Positions 35,845 through 44,067 are shown, counted from the stretch's first letter. The stretch is 64,000 nt of DNA from DASQFQ01 sp963802905 (GCA_963802905.1 CAWDKH010000019.1:62001-126000), one strand, 5' to 3'. The notes: a model not told the origin generated them from the sequence alone. Program-made: numbers and translations.

Positions 35845-35939
35845 GCGGCGTAGGGAAGCACGATCGTGCGCGCCCAGGAAGGGCCCAGGACCCGAGTTGA
35901 GCCCCAGGACCTACGAGTCAGTCCGCGCGCGGACCAATC

Positions 35940-36974
35940 TCACGCCGCGGCGGCTGCGCGGCGCTCGAGCTCCGCGCGCACGAGCGGGACGACCTCGGTG
36001 CCGAGCAGCTCGGTCGAGCGCATCGCGTGCGCGTGGGGGAGCGTGCCGAGGCTCATCTGGGCGAGGAAACGGTCGTGGCCGAACAGCTCGTGCTGGGCGA
36101 GGATCTTGTCCGCGACCTCTTGCGGCGAGCCGATCAGGAGGTGCCCGCGCGGCGCGCGCCCCTGCTCATACTGCTCGCGCGTCATCGGCGGCCACCCGCG
36201 CTCGCGGCCGATGCGGGTCATCATCGACGCGTAGGCGGGGAAGAACTCGTCGGCAGCCTGCTCGGACGTCTCGGCGACGTAGGTGTGCGAGTTGATCGAC
36301 ACCGGCAGCGCCGCCGGGTCATGCCCGCCTTCGCGCGCGGCCTCGCGGTAGAGGTCGACGAGCGGCGCGAAGCGCGCCGGCTCACCGCCGATGATCGCGA
36401 CCGCGAGCGGGAGCCCCAGCAGCGCGGCGCGAACGACCGACTTCGGCGTCCCGCCGACCGCGATCCACACCGGCAGACGCTCCTGCAGCGGGCGCGGGTA
36501 GACGCCGAGCCCCTCGACCGGCGCGCGGTGCCGACCCGACCACGTCACTCGCTCGTCGGCGATCAGCCGCAGCAGCAGCTCGAGCTTCTCGGCGAACAGC
36601 TCGTCGTAGTCGTCGAGGTCGTAGCCGAACAGCGGGAACGATTCGATGAACGAGCCGCGCCCGGCCATGATCTCGGCCCGCCCACCGGAGAGCAGGTCGA
36701 GCGTGGCGAAGGCCTGGAACACCCGCACGGGGTCGTCGGAGGACAGCACCGTGACGGCGCTGGTCAGCCGGATCCGCTGGGTCCGCGCGGCGCCCGCGGC
36801 CAGCACGACGGCCGGCGAGGAGACGGCGTAGTCGGGCCGGTGATGCTCGCCGACGCCGAACACGTCGAGCCCGACCCGGTCGGCGAGCTCGATCTCCTCC
36901 AGCAGGTTCTGCAGCCGCTGACCGGCCGAGATCCCGGGACCGACGTCCGCGAACGTATAGGCGCCGATTTCCAA
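35940..36974 (-). CDS. LLM-class (luciferase-like) flavin-dependent oxidoreductase
   Basis: The 344-residue TIM-barrel enzyme belongs to the bacterial luciferase family. It opens EIGAYTFADVGPG and carries GVGEHHRPDYAVSSP, LTSAVTVLSSDDPVR, MAGRGSFIESFPLFGYD and GTPKSVVRAA, the family's cofactor-phosphate loops. FMN or F420 use cannot be decided. The start is TTG at 36974, directly after the tRNA-Thr 3' end at 36976; no ribosome site exists because the upstream bases are tRNA. Cutting out the tRNA would leave a leaderless message. Confidence 0.87.
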   Translation of the reverse strand: MEIGAYTFADVGPGISAGQRLQNLLEEIELADRVGLDVFGVGEHHRPDYAVSSPAVVLAAGAARTQRIRLTSAVTVLSSDDPVRVFQAFATLDLLSGGRAEIMAGRGSFIESFPLFGYDLDDYDELFAEKLELLLRLIADERVTWSGRHRAPVEGLGVYPRPLQERLPVWIAVGGTPKSVVRAALLGLPLAVAIIGGEPARFAPLVDLYREAAREGGHDPAALPVSINSHTYVAETSEQAADEFFPAYASMMTRIGRERGWPPMTREQYEQGRAPRGHLLIGSPQEVADKILAQHELFGHDRFLAQMSLGTLPHAHAMRSTELLGTEVVPLVRAELERRAAAAA

Positions 36975-36975
36975 G

Positions 36976-37048
36976 AGCCGGAGAGGGGACTCGAACCCCT
37001 GGCCGCTTGATTACAAATCAAGTGCTCTACCAACTGAGCTACTCCGGC
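36976..37048 (-). tRNA. tRNA-Thr (anticodon TGT)
   Basis: All four arms fold on the minus strand: acceptor GCCGGAG with CTCCGGC, D arm GCTC-AGTTGGTA-GAGC, anticodon arm CTTGA-TTTGTAA-TCAAG, T arm AGGGG-TTCGAGT-CCCCT, and discriminator U. The loop places TGT at 34-36, reading ACA threonine codons. CCA is not encoded. The 73-nt gene is followed 1 nt later by the luciferase-like ORF. Confidence 0.97.
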
Positions 37049-37074
37049 CGACTGGTCGAGTCTAGGCTGCCGCC

Positions 37075-37300
37075 ATGACCGAGCCATCCACCACCGGAGG
37101 GTGCCTGTGCGGCGGCGTGCGCTTCGAGCTCACGCGGCCCGCCGAGGTCGCCGCTATGTCAGATGAGCATCCGCATGGCCGCGTTCGACGGCGACCCGGG
37201 CGTGCGGCCGAGCTGGCGAACGTTCGTCGCCTACGCGGCGCCGTGGGAGCCGGTCCCGGACGACGGGCTCGAGCGCTACGAGGAGAGCCGGCCGCGCTAG
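37075..37300 (+). pseudogene. Gfa-family (glutathione-dependent formaldehyde-activating-like) remnant
   Basis: The N terminus (TGGCLCGGVRFELTRPAEVAA) and the C terminus (MAAFDGDPGVRPSWRTFV and APWEPVPDDGLERYEESRP) are both typical of Gfa zinc proteins. The central 70-90 residues with the remaining Cys ligands are missing. The two parts meet near 37155-37162 and are offset by one frame. ATG 37075 still has TAGGCT 6 nt upstream, so the promoter may be intact. An assembly collapse is possible, but a genuine internal deletion is the simpler reading. Confidence 0.75.
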
Positions 37301-37701
37301 CGGGTCGGCTGCGTCGGCTCGGCGGGAGTCTCGGCCGGCTGGCGCTCGAAGCGCCCCGGGGTGACGCGCTCCGGCGCGGGAACGTCGGTCAGCTGGAAGC
37401 CGGCGGCCTCGAGGACGTGGCGGTCGCGCAGGCGCGCGAGGCGCTCGAAGGCGTGGTCGTCCGGCACCCAGGCGGCGACCACCTTGCGCCGCGGGATCGG
37501 GCGCAGGCCGTGGACTGCGGGATCCTCGAAGGCCTGGCGCAGCCACGCCAGGTCGTCGGTGATCCGGCGCGGGCGGGCGCCAGGCTCACTCGGCGACCAC
37601 GGGTTCTCACCGGTCCGGCGCTCCGGTACACCGGGCGGCCGGGTCAGCGCCACTGAGAGCGCCCCGAGCCAGTTTGGGCGTTCGCGAAGCAGTTCGAGCA
37701 T
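37297..37701 (-). CDS. Hypothetical protein
   Basis: The 134-residue basic protein has no recognised domain, no signal peptide and no membrane helix. It starts MLELLRERPNWLGALSVAL, has a Pro/Arg-rich middle and a central segment (DLAWLRQAFEDPAVHGLRP, VVAAWVPDDHAFERLARLRDRH) that looks folded. ATG 37701 is the only start. It overlaps the Gfa remnant stop by 4 bp. Codon bias follows its neighbours, which supports coding. Confidence 0.55.
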   Translation of the reverse strand: MLELLRERPNWLGALSVALTRPPGVPERRTGENPWSPSEPGARPRRITDDLAWLRQAFEDPAVHGLRPIPRRKVVAAWVPDDHAFERLARLRDRHVLEAAGFQLTDVPAPERVTPGRFERQPAETPAEPTQPTR

Positions 37702-37776
37702 TCAACGACCCTACATTCCCGCTCGAATGCGGGCGAAACGCCGCTGGACGGCTGTTGGAAGCCAGCTTGCATTCGC

Positions 37777-38715
37777 TCATTCGTGCACGCGGTCGCTCGC
37801 GTCGCCCGCGCGGAACTGCTCGCGCCACCACGCGACGGTGTCGGCGAGCGTCTGCTCGAGCGTGATCTCCGGCTCCCAGCCGGTCGCCGCGTGCAGCCGC
37901 TCGTAGGAGCCGCGTACCTCCATCACCTCGTGCGAGCGCCGCAGCTTGGGGTCCACCTGGTGGTCGACGCCCACGCCGGCCACGCGCCCCAGCGCGGCGA
38001 GCAGCTCCGCGGCTGACGCCGGGCGCCCGGAGCAGATGTTGTAGATGCCGGGCTCCGCGCGCTCGCCGAGCTCGCGGTAGGCCCGCACGACGTCGCGCAC
38101 GTCGGTGTAGTCGCGCCGCGCGTCGGGGTTGCCGGTCACCACTCGCACCGGATCCTCGCCGCGCTCCAGGCCGCCCGCGATCTGGCGCGCGAACGAGGCG
38201 ATCGCGTAGATCGGCTCCTGGCCAGGGCCGGCGTGGTTGAACGCGCGGGCGCGGACGATCCGCAGGTCGTGCGCGTCGGCGAAGAAGCCGGCGAGCAGGT
38301 CGGCGCTCGCCTTCGATACCGCGTAGGGGTTCTGCGGCCGCAGCGGCGCCGACTCGTCGACCGGCAACTCGGCGGGCGGGCCGTAGAGCTCGGAGGAGCC
38401 GACCACCACGACCGCGGCCTCCGGCGCCTCGTCGCGCACCGCCTCGAGCAGGTGCAGCGTCATCGCCGTGTTGTCGCGCAGGAACGCCTCCGGCTCCCGC
38501 CACGACTCGCCGACGTGGGCGCGCGCGGCGAGGTGGTAGACGGCGTCCGGCGCCGCGTCGCTGACCGCCGCGCGCACCATGTCGCGGTCGAGCAGGTCCA
38601 CGCGCAGGCCGCTCGAGCGCGAGAGGTCCACCACGATGTCGCCGGCCGCCGCGCAGTGGTCGGCGAGGTGGCGCCCGGCGAAGCCGGACGCCCCGGTGAT
38701 GAGGACCCGCGTCAG
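37777..38715 (-). CDS. NAD-dependent sugar-nucleotide epimerase/dehydratase (GDP-mannose 4,6-dehydratase-like)
   Basis: The 312-residue extended SDR enzyme has GASGFAGRHL as its NAD loop, VVVGSSELYG with the catalytic Ser region, NPYAVSKASAD as the YxxxK pair, and DYTDVRDVVRAYREL and WEPEITLEQTLADT as C-terminal signatures of the GDP-mannose dehydratase/reductase group. The start appears to be CTG at 38715, overlapping the upstream stop as CTGA; no ATG, GTG or TTG exists before the Rossmann glycines. It probably supplies a deoxysugar for surface glycans (inference). Confidence 0.85.
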   Translation of the reverse strand: MTRVLITGASGFAGRHLADHCAAAGDIVVDLSRSSGLRVDLLDRDMVRAAVSDAAPDAVYHLAARAHVGESWREPEAFLRDNTAMTLHLLEAVRDEAPEAAVVVVGSSELYGPPAELPVDESAPLRPQNPYAVSKASADLLAGFFADAHDLRIVRARAFNHAGPGQEPIYAIASFARQIAGGLERGEDPVRVVTGNPDARRDYTDVRDVVRAYRELGERAEPGIYNICSGRPASAAELLAALGRVAGVGVDHQVDPKLRRSHEVMEVRGSYERLHAATGWEPEITLEQTLADTVAWWREQFRAGDASDRVHE

Positions 38716-39254
38716 TCGACCGGCCCGACGGCCGCGACCAGATGCTCGGCCGAGCCGTGGCCGTTGGAGGCGACGGCCGCGTCGTCGATCGGCGCGGGCG
38801 CGTCGCCGGGCGGGTTGAGCCGCCGCTCGACCTCGCCGAGCACGAAGCCGAACAGCGCGTGGCGCCACGTGGCCTGGGCGAACGCCCGCGGGTTGCCCCA
38901 CAGCGCCGGGAAGTCGCCGGCGGCGGGGTGGAAGCGGTCGAGCAGCATCGTCGCGGGCCACGTCGCCGCGTGCTCGGCCAGGCCGAGCAGCACGCCGCTG
39001 GCCGGCCGCGGCCCTGGCAGGCTGGGGGCGACGTTCGCGTAGATCGCGCCGAACGCGGCGCCGTTGAAGACGTGCGCCGCGAGGCCGATCGGGAGCCACG
39101 CCGGCTCGCGCGTGAAGAGCTTGCCGAGCAGCTCGACGTCGTCGTACTCGACGCCGAACACCTTCTTGTCGAGCGGCTGCTGGGCGGCCCACACCGCCGC
39201 GCCGGCCGCCCCCGCAAGGGCACCGCGCAGGGTGCGAGTTCCGTTGAGCGCCAT
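38712..39254 (-). CDS. Membrane-associated hypothetical protein
   Basis: The 180-residue protein is not assigned to a family. It contains hydrophobic segments (LRGALAGAAGAAVWAAQ, IGLAAHVFNGAAFGAIYA, VLLGLAEHAATWPATMLLDRFHP and ATWRHALFGFVLGEVERRL) giving about four membrane helices, with conserved-looking His and Trp at helix ends. The C-terminal 35 residues are polar. ATG 39254 is 45 bp from the divergent PlsC-GpsA gene. Its stop overlaps the presumed CTG start of the epimerase, so the two are coupled. Confidence 0.65.
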   Translation of the reverse strand: MALNGTRTLRGALAGAAGAAVWAAQQPLDKKVFGVEYDDVELLGKLFTREPAWLPIGLAAHVFNGAAFGAIYANVAPSLPGPRPASGVLLGLAEHAATWPATMLLDRFHPAAGDFPALWGNPRAFAQATWRHALFGFVLGEVERRLNPPGDAPAPIDDAAVASNGHGSAEHLVAAVGPVD

Positions 39255-39299
39255 CCGCGACAACTGTAACGAGCCGCCGCCCCCCGGGTAAGGCTGGAC

Positions 39300-40967
39300 A
39301 TGGATCACGCGTCCTTGCACGCCCGGGCCCGCGACAAGGGCGTCAACCCGCTGATGTACTGGCTCGTCCGCGGCACGCTGCAGCCGTTCTTCCACCTCTA
39401 CTTCCGCCTCTCGCGGATCGGGCGCGAGCACGTCCCCACCACCGGGCCGGTGATCCTCGCCTCGAACCACCGCTCGTTCCTCGACCCGTTCATCCTCGCC
39501 ACGATCGCGCGGCGGCCGCTCTACTACGTGGCCAAGGAGGAGCTGTTCCGCCGCCGCTTCACCGGCTGGCTGCTGAACAACCTCGGCGCGTTCCCGGTCC
39601 GGCGCGGCGAGAGCGATACGGAGATGATCGACACGGCCAAGGCGATCCTCGCCCGCGGCGACGCCGTCCTGATCTTCCCCGAGGGCACGCGCATCCGCCC
39701 CGGCGCGCTCGGCCGCCCGCGCCGTGGCGTCGGCCGCCTCGCGCTCGAGACGGGCGCGCCCGTCGTGCCCGTCGCCATCATCGGCACCGAGGCGATCCGC
39801 AAGGGCTGGCGCGTCCGCCCGCACAAGGTCCGCGTCCGCGTCGGTCGCGCGCTCACGTTCCCGCAGGTCCAGGCGCCGTCGCGCAGCCTCGCCACCGCGG
39901 TGACCGACCGCATCTGGCCCTGCGTGATGCTGCAGTGGGAGTGGCTCGGCGGCCTGCCGCCGCTGCGCCGCGCCGCCGTCATCGGCGCCGGCTCGTGGGG
40001 CACCGCGGTCAGCGTCATGCTCGCCCGCGCCGGCCTCGAGGTCGACCTCGGCTGCCGCACGGCCGACCAGGCCAACCACGTGGGCGCCACCCGCTGCAAC
40101 GACGAGTACCTCCCCGACGTCGAGCTGCCCGACTCGGTCCGCGTCATGCGCGCCGCCGACCTCGAGCTCTCGCGCCACGACATCGTCTGCTTCGCGGTTC
40201 CGGCGGCTGGGTTGCCGAGCGCGGTCGCCGCTCACGGCGGCTCGATCCCGAACCGCACCGCCGTGCTCGTGATGTCCAAGGGCCTCGTCCCGCCGCTCGG
40301 CTCGCTGCCGTCCGCCTACGTCGCCGAGCGTGTCAACAGCTGGGCGGTCGGCGCGCTCGCCGGCCCCGCCCACGCCGCCGCCGCGCTCAGCGGCGGTGCC
40401 TCGCTCGTCGTCGGCTCGAGCGATCCCGCCTTCGGCCGCCAGGTCACGACCGCGCTCACCGCTGCCGGCTTCGACGCCGGCTACACGCCCGACGTCGTCG
40501 GCGTCGAGCTCGCCGGCTGCGCGAAGAACGCCGCCGCGCTCGCCGCCGCCGCCGCGTCGCCCGCCGGCCCGAACGCCGCCGGCGCCGCCGCCGGCAAGGT
40601 GTTCGCCGAGATCGACGCGCTCGCCCGCCACGAGGGCTCATCGCCCGAGACGTTCGCCGGCCTCGCCGGCGCCGGCGACCTCGTCGCCACGGTGATGGCC
40701 GAAGGCTCGCGCAACCGCCGCGCCGGCGAGCTGCTCGCCGAGGGCATGCCGGCCGAGGACATCGACACCGCGCTCGGCCAGACCGCCGAGGCCGTCGCCT
40801 GCGTCCCGCTGCTCGCCGAGCGCGTGCAGGCCGCCGGCGTCGACGCGCCCGCGCTGCGCGGGCTCGCGGGTGTCATCGAGGGCCACGTCGATCCTGCGGA
40901 GTGGACCGAGTCGCTGACGGCGCCGCGTCCGGCGCCCAAGCGCCCGCAGAAGGTCCGCGCCGCGTAG
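39300..40967 (+). CDS. PlsC acyltransferase - GpsA glycerol-3-phosphate dehydrogenase fusion
   Basis: This 555-residue bifunctional protein couples two phospholipid-synthesis domains. Residues 1-215 are a PlsC acyltransferase with SNHRSFLDPF (Hx4D, about residue 57), FPEGTRIRPG and GAPVVPVAI. Residues 222-540 are a GpsA dehydrogenase: GAGSWGTAVSVML at about 228, CFAVPAAG, AGPAHAAAA, the Lys of AGCAKNAAAL and FAGLAGAGDLVAT with SRNRRAGELL. All GpsA blocks are in order and the frame is continuous. GpsA makes glycerol-3-phosphate, whose acylated form is a PlsC substrate, so substrate hand-over is plausible (inference). ATG 39300 follows TAAGGC. Confidence 0.9.
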   Translation: MDHASLHARARDKGVNPLMYWLVRGTLQPFFHLYFRLSRIGREHVPTTGPVILASNHRSFLDPFILATIARRPLYYVAKEELFRRRFTGWLLNNLGAFPVRRGESDTEMIDTAKAILARGDAVLIFPEGTRIRPGALGRPRRGVGRLALETGAPVVPVAIIGTEAIRKGWRVRPHKVRVRVGRALTFPQVQAPSRSLATAVTDRIWPCVMLQWEWLGGLPPLRRAAVIGAGSWGTAVSVMLARAGLEVDLGCRTADQANHVGATRCNDEYLPDVELPDSVRVMRAADLELSRHDIVCFAVPAAGLPSAVAAHGGSIPNRTAVLVMSKGLVPPLGSLPSAYVAERVNSWAVGALAGPAHAAAALSGGASLVVGSSDPAFGRQVTTALTAAGFDAGYTPDVVGVELAGCAKNAAALAAAAASPAGPNAAGAAAGKVFAEIDALARHEGSSPETFAGLAGAGDLVATVMAEGSRNRRAGELLAEGMPAEDIDTALGQTAEAVACVPLLAERVQAAGVDAPALRGLAGVIEGHVDPAEWTESLTAPRPAPKRPQKVRAA

Positions 40968-40977
40968 CCTCCTATGC

Positions 40978-41535
40978 ATGGCCCCGGAACCGGAGGACCC
41001 CTCGCCCGCGGCCAAGGCGCGCCTCGACGCCGAGTTCTCGGCGCTCTACAAGGCGCACCTGAAGGATGTGTACTCGTACTCGTACTACCGGGTAGGCAAC
41101 CATCACGATGCCGAGGACCTCACCGAGCAGACGTTCCTGCAGGCGTATCGGCACTTCGCGCGCGCCCAGCGCGAGTCGGACGGGCGACCGCTGCGGCCGT
41201 GGCTGATCCGAATCGCGCACAACCTCGCCGCCAACTACTACCGCGACCGCTCGCGCAAGCCGCAGACGCCGATCGACGACGCCAGCACGATCTCTGCGAC
41301 GCACACGACGGAGGCGCTGGTCGAGGACCGCGACGACCTCAAGCGGATCCTCGAGTGCGTCCAGGACTTGCCGGACGATCGCCGCGAGGCGCTCATCATG
41401 CGCTTCGCGCTCGGGATGGACAACCGCGAGATCGCGCGGGCGCTCGGCCGCACCGACGGCGCGACCAAGGTGTTGCTGCACCGGGCCATCAAGCAGCTCG
41501 AGGAACTGGTCCAGAAGGCGGAGGGACCGACCTGA
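40978..41535 (+). CDS. ECF-type sigma factor (first of two)
   Basis: The 185-residue sigma factor has region 2 (FSALYKAHLKDVYSYSYYRV, DAEDLTEQTFLQAYRHF, RPWLIRIAHNLAANYYRD) and region 4 (LPDDRREALIMRFALGMDNREIARALG, KVLLHRAIKQLEEL). ATG 40978 has TAGCCT 7 nt upstream, a leaderless arrangement. It is followed after 1 bp by a small one-helix membrane protein that could be its regulator, since no zinc anti-sigma partner of the usual kind adjoins it. Confidence 0.9.
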   Translation: MAPEPEDPSPAAKARLDAEFSALYKAHLKDVYSYSYYRVGNHHDAEDLTEQTFLQAYRHFARAQRESDGRPLRPWLIRIAHNLAANYYRDRSRKPQTPIDDASTISATHTTEALVEDRDDLKRILECVQDLPDDRREALIMRFALGMDNREIARALGRTDGATKVLLHRAIKQLEELVQKAEGPT

Positions 41536-41536
41536 G

Positions 41537-41902
41537 ATGAGTAGCGAACGCGCGATCGACATCGAGACCATGCTGCGCCAGGCGCTGGCGCCGGTCGAGC
41601 CGCCCGAGGAGCTTCAGCTTCGCCTGGAGAACACGCTCGGCTCGCTGGTCGAGCTGGCCGCCGACGAGCTCGAGTCGTGGGAGCTCTCGACGCTCGGCGA
41701 CCCCAAGAACTGGGCTCGGCTCGGCCGCCCGGCGGCCGCGGCCGTCGTCGGCTCCGCCGCCGCCGTCGGCCTCGTCGTGCTCCGCACGCGGCGCCAGCGC
41801 CACCGCCGGCGCGCGCAATCGAGCAACGTCGCCGAGCTGGCCGTGCGCACGCTGCGCGACGGCGGGCGCGAGGCGCGAAGGCTGCTCGACGACCTGCACT
41901 GA
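41537..41902 (+). CDS. Small one-helix protein, candidate regulator of the upstream ECF sigma factor
   Basis: The 121-residue protein starts 1 bp after the ECF stop (TGAGATG). Residues 1-50 are acidic and helical (TMLRQALAPVEPPEELQLRLENTL), 68-85 form a weak transmembrane helix (AAAAVVGSAAAVGLVVL) followed by a dense Arg cluster, and the end is helical. The PPEELQLRLENTL block recalls the sigma-binding helix preceding the membrane span in anti-sigma factors, but the HxxxCxxC zinc motif is missing. Anti-sigma function is inferred from position only. Confidence 0.6.
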   Translation: MSSERAIDIETMLRQALAPVEPPEELQLRLENTLGSLVELAADELESWELSTLGDPKNWARLGRPAAAAVVGSAAAVGLVVLRTRRQRHRRRAQSSNVAELAVRTLRDGGREARRLLDDLH

Positions 41903-41937
41903 TCCGCGCGGCGTGTGGGAGCGTAGGAAGCCCACGT

Positions 41938-42525
41938 ATGCCACCGGAATCGTCCGATCTCCGCGCCCTCGCCGACGAGGACCTCATGCAGCTCGTCCAG
42001 CGCAACGATGCGCGGGCGTTCGAGGTCGTCTACGAGCGCCACTCCGGCGCCGCCTTCTCGCTCGCCTACCGGATGGTCGGCCGCGGCAACGTCGCCGAGG
42101 ACGTCGTGCAGGAGGCGTTCCTCTCCCTCTGGCGCTCGGGCGCGCGCTACGAGCGCACGCGCGGCTCGGTCCGGACCTGGGTCCTCGGCATCGTCCACCA
42201 CCGCGCGATCGACCAGCTGCGCCGCGCCTCCGTGCACGACAAGCGCCGGGCCAGCGATGAGGGGCTCGAGGAGCGCATCGAGTCGGGCGAGCGCACGGAC
42301 ACCGAGGTCGCGCGGCGCGACGAGGCGGCCACCATCCGCTCCGCGATGGACTCGCTGCCCGCCGAGCAGTCGCACGTGATCGAGCTCGCCTACTTCGGCG
42401 GCTTCACCCACACGGAGATCGCCGAGATCCTTGGCGCGCCGGTGGGCACTGTGAAGGGAAGGATGCGGCTCGGCCTGGAGAAGCTGCGCAATAGCCTGCG
42501 GATGCTGGAGATGCCGTCGACATGA
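41938..42525 (+). CDS. ECF-type sigma factor (second, SigK-like)
   Basis: The 195-residue sigma factor has LMQLVQRNDARAFEVVYERHSG, NVAEDVVQEAFLSLWRSG and RGSVRTWVLGIVHHRAIDQLRR in region 2, and LPAEQSHVIELAYFGGFTHTEIAEILG with GTVKGRMRLGLEKLRN in region 4. This is the SigK/ECF19-type signature. ATG 41938 follows TAGGAA by 8 nt. The next gene encodes an RskA-type anti-sigma factor and overlaps by 4 bp (ATGA), which fits the usual SigK-RskA pair. Confidence 0.92.
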   Translation: MPPESSDLRALADEDLMQLVQRNDARAFEVVYERHSGAAFSLAYRMVGRGNVAEDVVQEAFLSLWRSGARYERTRGSVRTWVLGIVHHRAIDQLRRASVHDKRRASDEGLEERIESGERTDTEVARRDEAATIRSAMDSLPAEQSHVIELAYFGGFTHTEIAEILGAPVGTVKGRMRLGLEKLRNSLRMLEMPST

Positions 42526-43226
42526 GCACGCCCGCGCGCGATCACGATCAGTGGGCCGACTCGCTCGGTGCCTGGTTGCTGGGCGCCCTGCCCGAGGACG
42601 AGGCCGCCGGCTTCGAGCGCCACATGGACGAGTGCGCGGCGTGCCGCGAAGAGGCTGCGTCGCTGCAGGTGGCCGTCGACGCGCTGCCCGCCTCGCCCGA
42701 GCCGCGCACTCCGCCGCCCGCGCTGAAGGCGCGCATCATGGAGGTCGTCGAGAGCGAGGCCGCACCCGTCCCGGCCGCCGCGCCACGCCGGCGCGAGCGG
42801 CGCTCGTGGCGCTCGTGGCTCACGCCACGGCCCGCCCTCGCCTGGGGGCTCGCGGCGCTGCTGCTCGTCGTGGGCGCCGGCGCCGGACTGCTCGGCTCGG
42901 AGGCGCTCCGGAGCGACAAGGAGACGATCAGCGCCCAGGTCACCGGCGGTGGCCGCGCGACGCTGGAGGTCGAAGGCGACCGCGGCCGGCTCGTGGCCAC
43001 CAAGCTCCCGGCGCCGCCCTCGGGCCGCGTCTACCAGGTGTGGCTGGACAAGGGCGGCAAGGCGCCGGAGCCCACGAACGCGCTCTTCTCGACGAGCCGC
43101 GACGGCTCCGCCTCGGTCGACGTGCCGGGCTCGCTGGACGGCGTCCGGCGCGTGATGGTGACCGACGAACCGAGCGGCGGATCGCGCTCGCCGACCGGAA
43201 ACCTCCTGCTGACGGCAAGCACTTAG
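42522..43226 (+). CDS. RskA-type zinc anti-sigma factor
   Basis: The 234-residue membrane protein has an N-terminal zinc anti-sigma domain (LGAWLLGALPEDEAAGFERHMDECAACREE, with the HxxxCxxC ligands), one transmembrane helix at about residues 107-126 (AWGLAALLLVVGAGAGLLG), and an extracytoplasmic RskA domain (RVYQVWLDKGGKAPEP, GVRRVMVTDEPSGGS). It should hold the overlapping ECF sigma factor at the membrane until cleaved. The rhomboid gene 25 bp downstream is a candidate intramembrane protease for that step (inference from position). Confidence 0.93.
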   Translation: MSTPARDHDQWADSLGAWLLGALPEDEAAGFERHMDECAACREEAASLQVAVDALPASPEPRTPPPALKARIMEVVESEAAPVPAAAPRRRERRSWRSWLTPRPALAWGLAALLLVVGAGAGLLGSEALRSDKETISAQVTGGGRATLEVEGDRGRLVATKLPAPPSGRVYQVWLDKGGKAPEPTNALFSTSRDGSASVDVPGSLDGVRRVMVTDEPSGGSRSPTGNLLLTAST

Positions 43227-43251
43227 CGCCCTGATAGCGTCGCCGGTCCCC

Positions 43252-44067
43252 GTGGCCACCTGCTACCGCCACCCGGACCGCGAGACGGGCGTCTCGTGCT
43301 CGAATTGCGGGCGGCCCATCTGTCCCGACTGCATGACCCCGACTCCCGTCGGCATGCGCTGCCCGGAGTGCTCGCGCGATCGCACACCGGTGCGCACGAT
43401 GGCCAACCTGCACGGCGACCCCGTGCTCACCTACGTGCTGATCGGGATCAACGTCCTGCTGTTCCTCGGCTCGCGCACCAACGCGAACGCCTACTTCGAC
43501 CTCGTCTTGGCCGCCGGCCCGGTGGCCGACGGCGACCTTTGGCGCCCGATCACCGGCGCCTTCCTGCACGCGCGCGGCAACTTCGGCTTCATCCACATCG
43601 CCTTCAACATGTACCTGCTGTGGATCCTCGGCGGGCTGCTCGAGCCGAGCATCGGCAAGTGGCGCTTCGGCGCGATCTACTTCACCTCGATGCTGACGGG
43701 CGCGTTCGGCGCGGTCCTGCTGTCGAGCCCCGGCAGCTACACGGTGGGCGCGTCGGGCGCGGTGTTCGGTCTGATGGGCGCGGGCGTGATCTTCCTGCGC
43801 GCCCGCGGGATCGATCCGTGGCAATCCGGCCTCGGGCCGACGATCCTCATCAACCTGCTGTTCCCGTTCCTGTTCCCGGGGCTCAACGTGTCGATCGGCG
43901 GCCACATGGGCGGCCTGCTCGGCGGCCTGCTGGCGGGCTGGATCGTCACGCGGATGGCCGAGCGCCGCTCGTCGCCGCTGCTCCCGGTGCTCGCCTGCGC
44001 CGCGATCAGCGTCGTTGCGCTGGTCGCCACGTACTACGAGGCGCGCGACAAGGTCGGGCTGCTCTAG
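43252..44067 (+). CDS. Rhomboid protease with N-terminal zinc-ribbon/B-box
   Basis: The 271-residue protein begins with a cytoplasmic zinc-binding module (CYRHPDRETGVSCSNCGRPICPDCM, MRCPECSRDR), followed by a six-helix rhomboid core. WRPITGAFLH, IHIAFNMYLLWILGG, catalytic Ser in GASGAVFGLMGAG and catalytic His in GGHMGGLLGG are all present. This zinc-plus-rhomboid architecture is common in actinobacteria. Its place directly after a SigK/RskA pair invites a role in regulated proteolysis. GTG 43252 follows TAGCGT by 11 nt. Confidence 0.9.
   Translation: MATCYRHPDRETGVSCSNCGRPICPDCMTPTPVGMRCPECSRDRTPVRTMANLHGDPVLTYVLIGINVLLFLGSRTNANAYFDLVLAAGPVADGDLWRPITGAFLHARGNFGFIHIAFNMYLLWILGGLLEPSIGKWRFGAIYFTSMLTGAFGAVLLSSPGSYTVGASGAVFGLMGAGVIFLRARGIDPWQSGLGPTILINLLFPFLFPGLNVSIGGHMGGLLGGLLAGWIVTRMAERRSSPLLPVLACAAISVVALVATYYEARDKVGLL

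Noticed and set aside
39300..40967. PlsC-GpsA fusion as a frameshift artefact joining two genes
   Set aside because: The frame is continuous, the inter-domain linker is short and no start codon with a ribosome site occurs at the GpsA domain boundary, so a true fusion is favoured.
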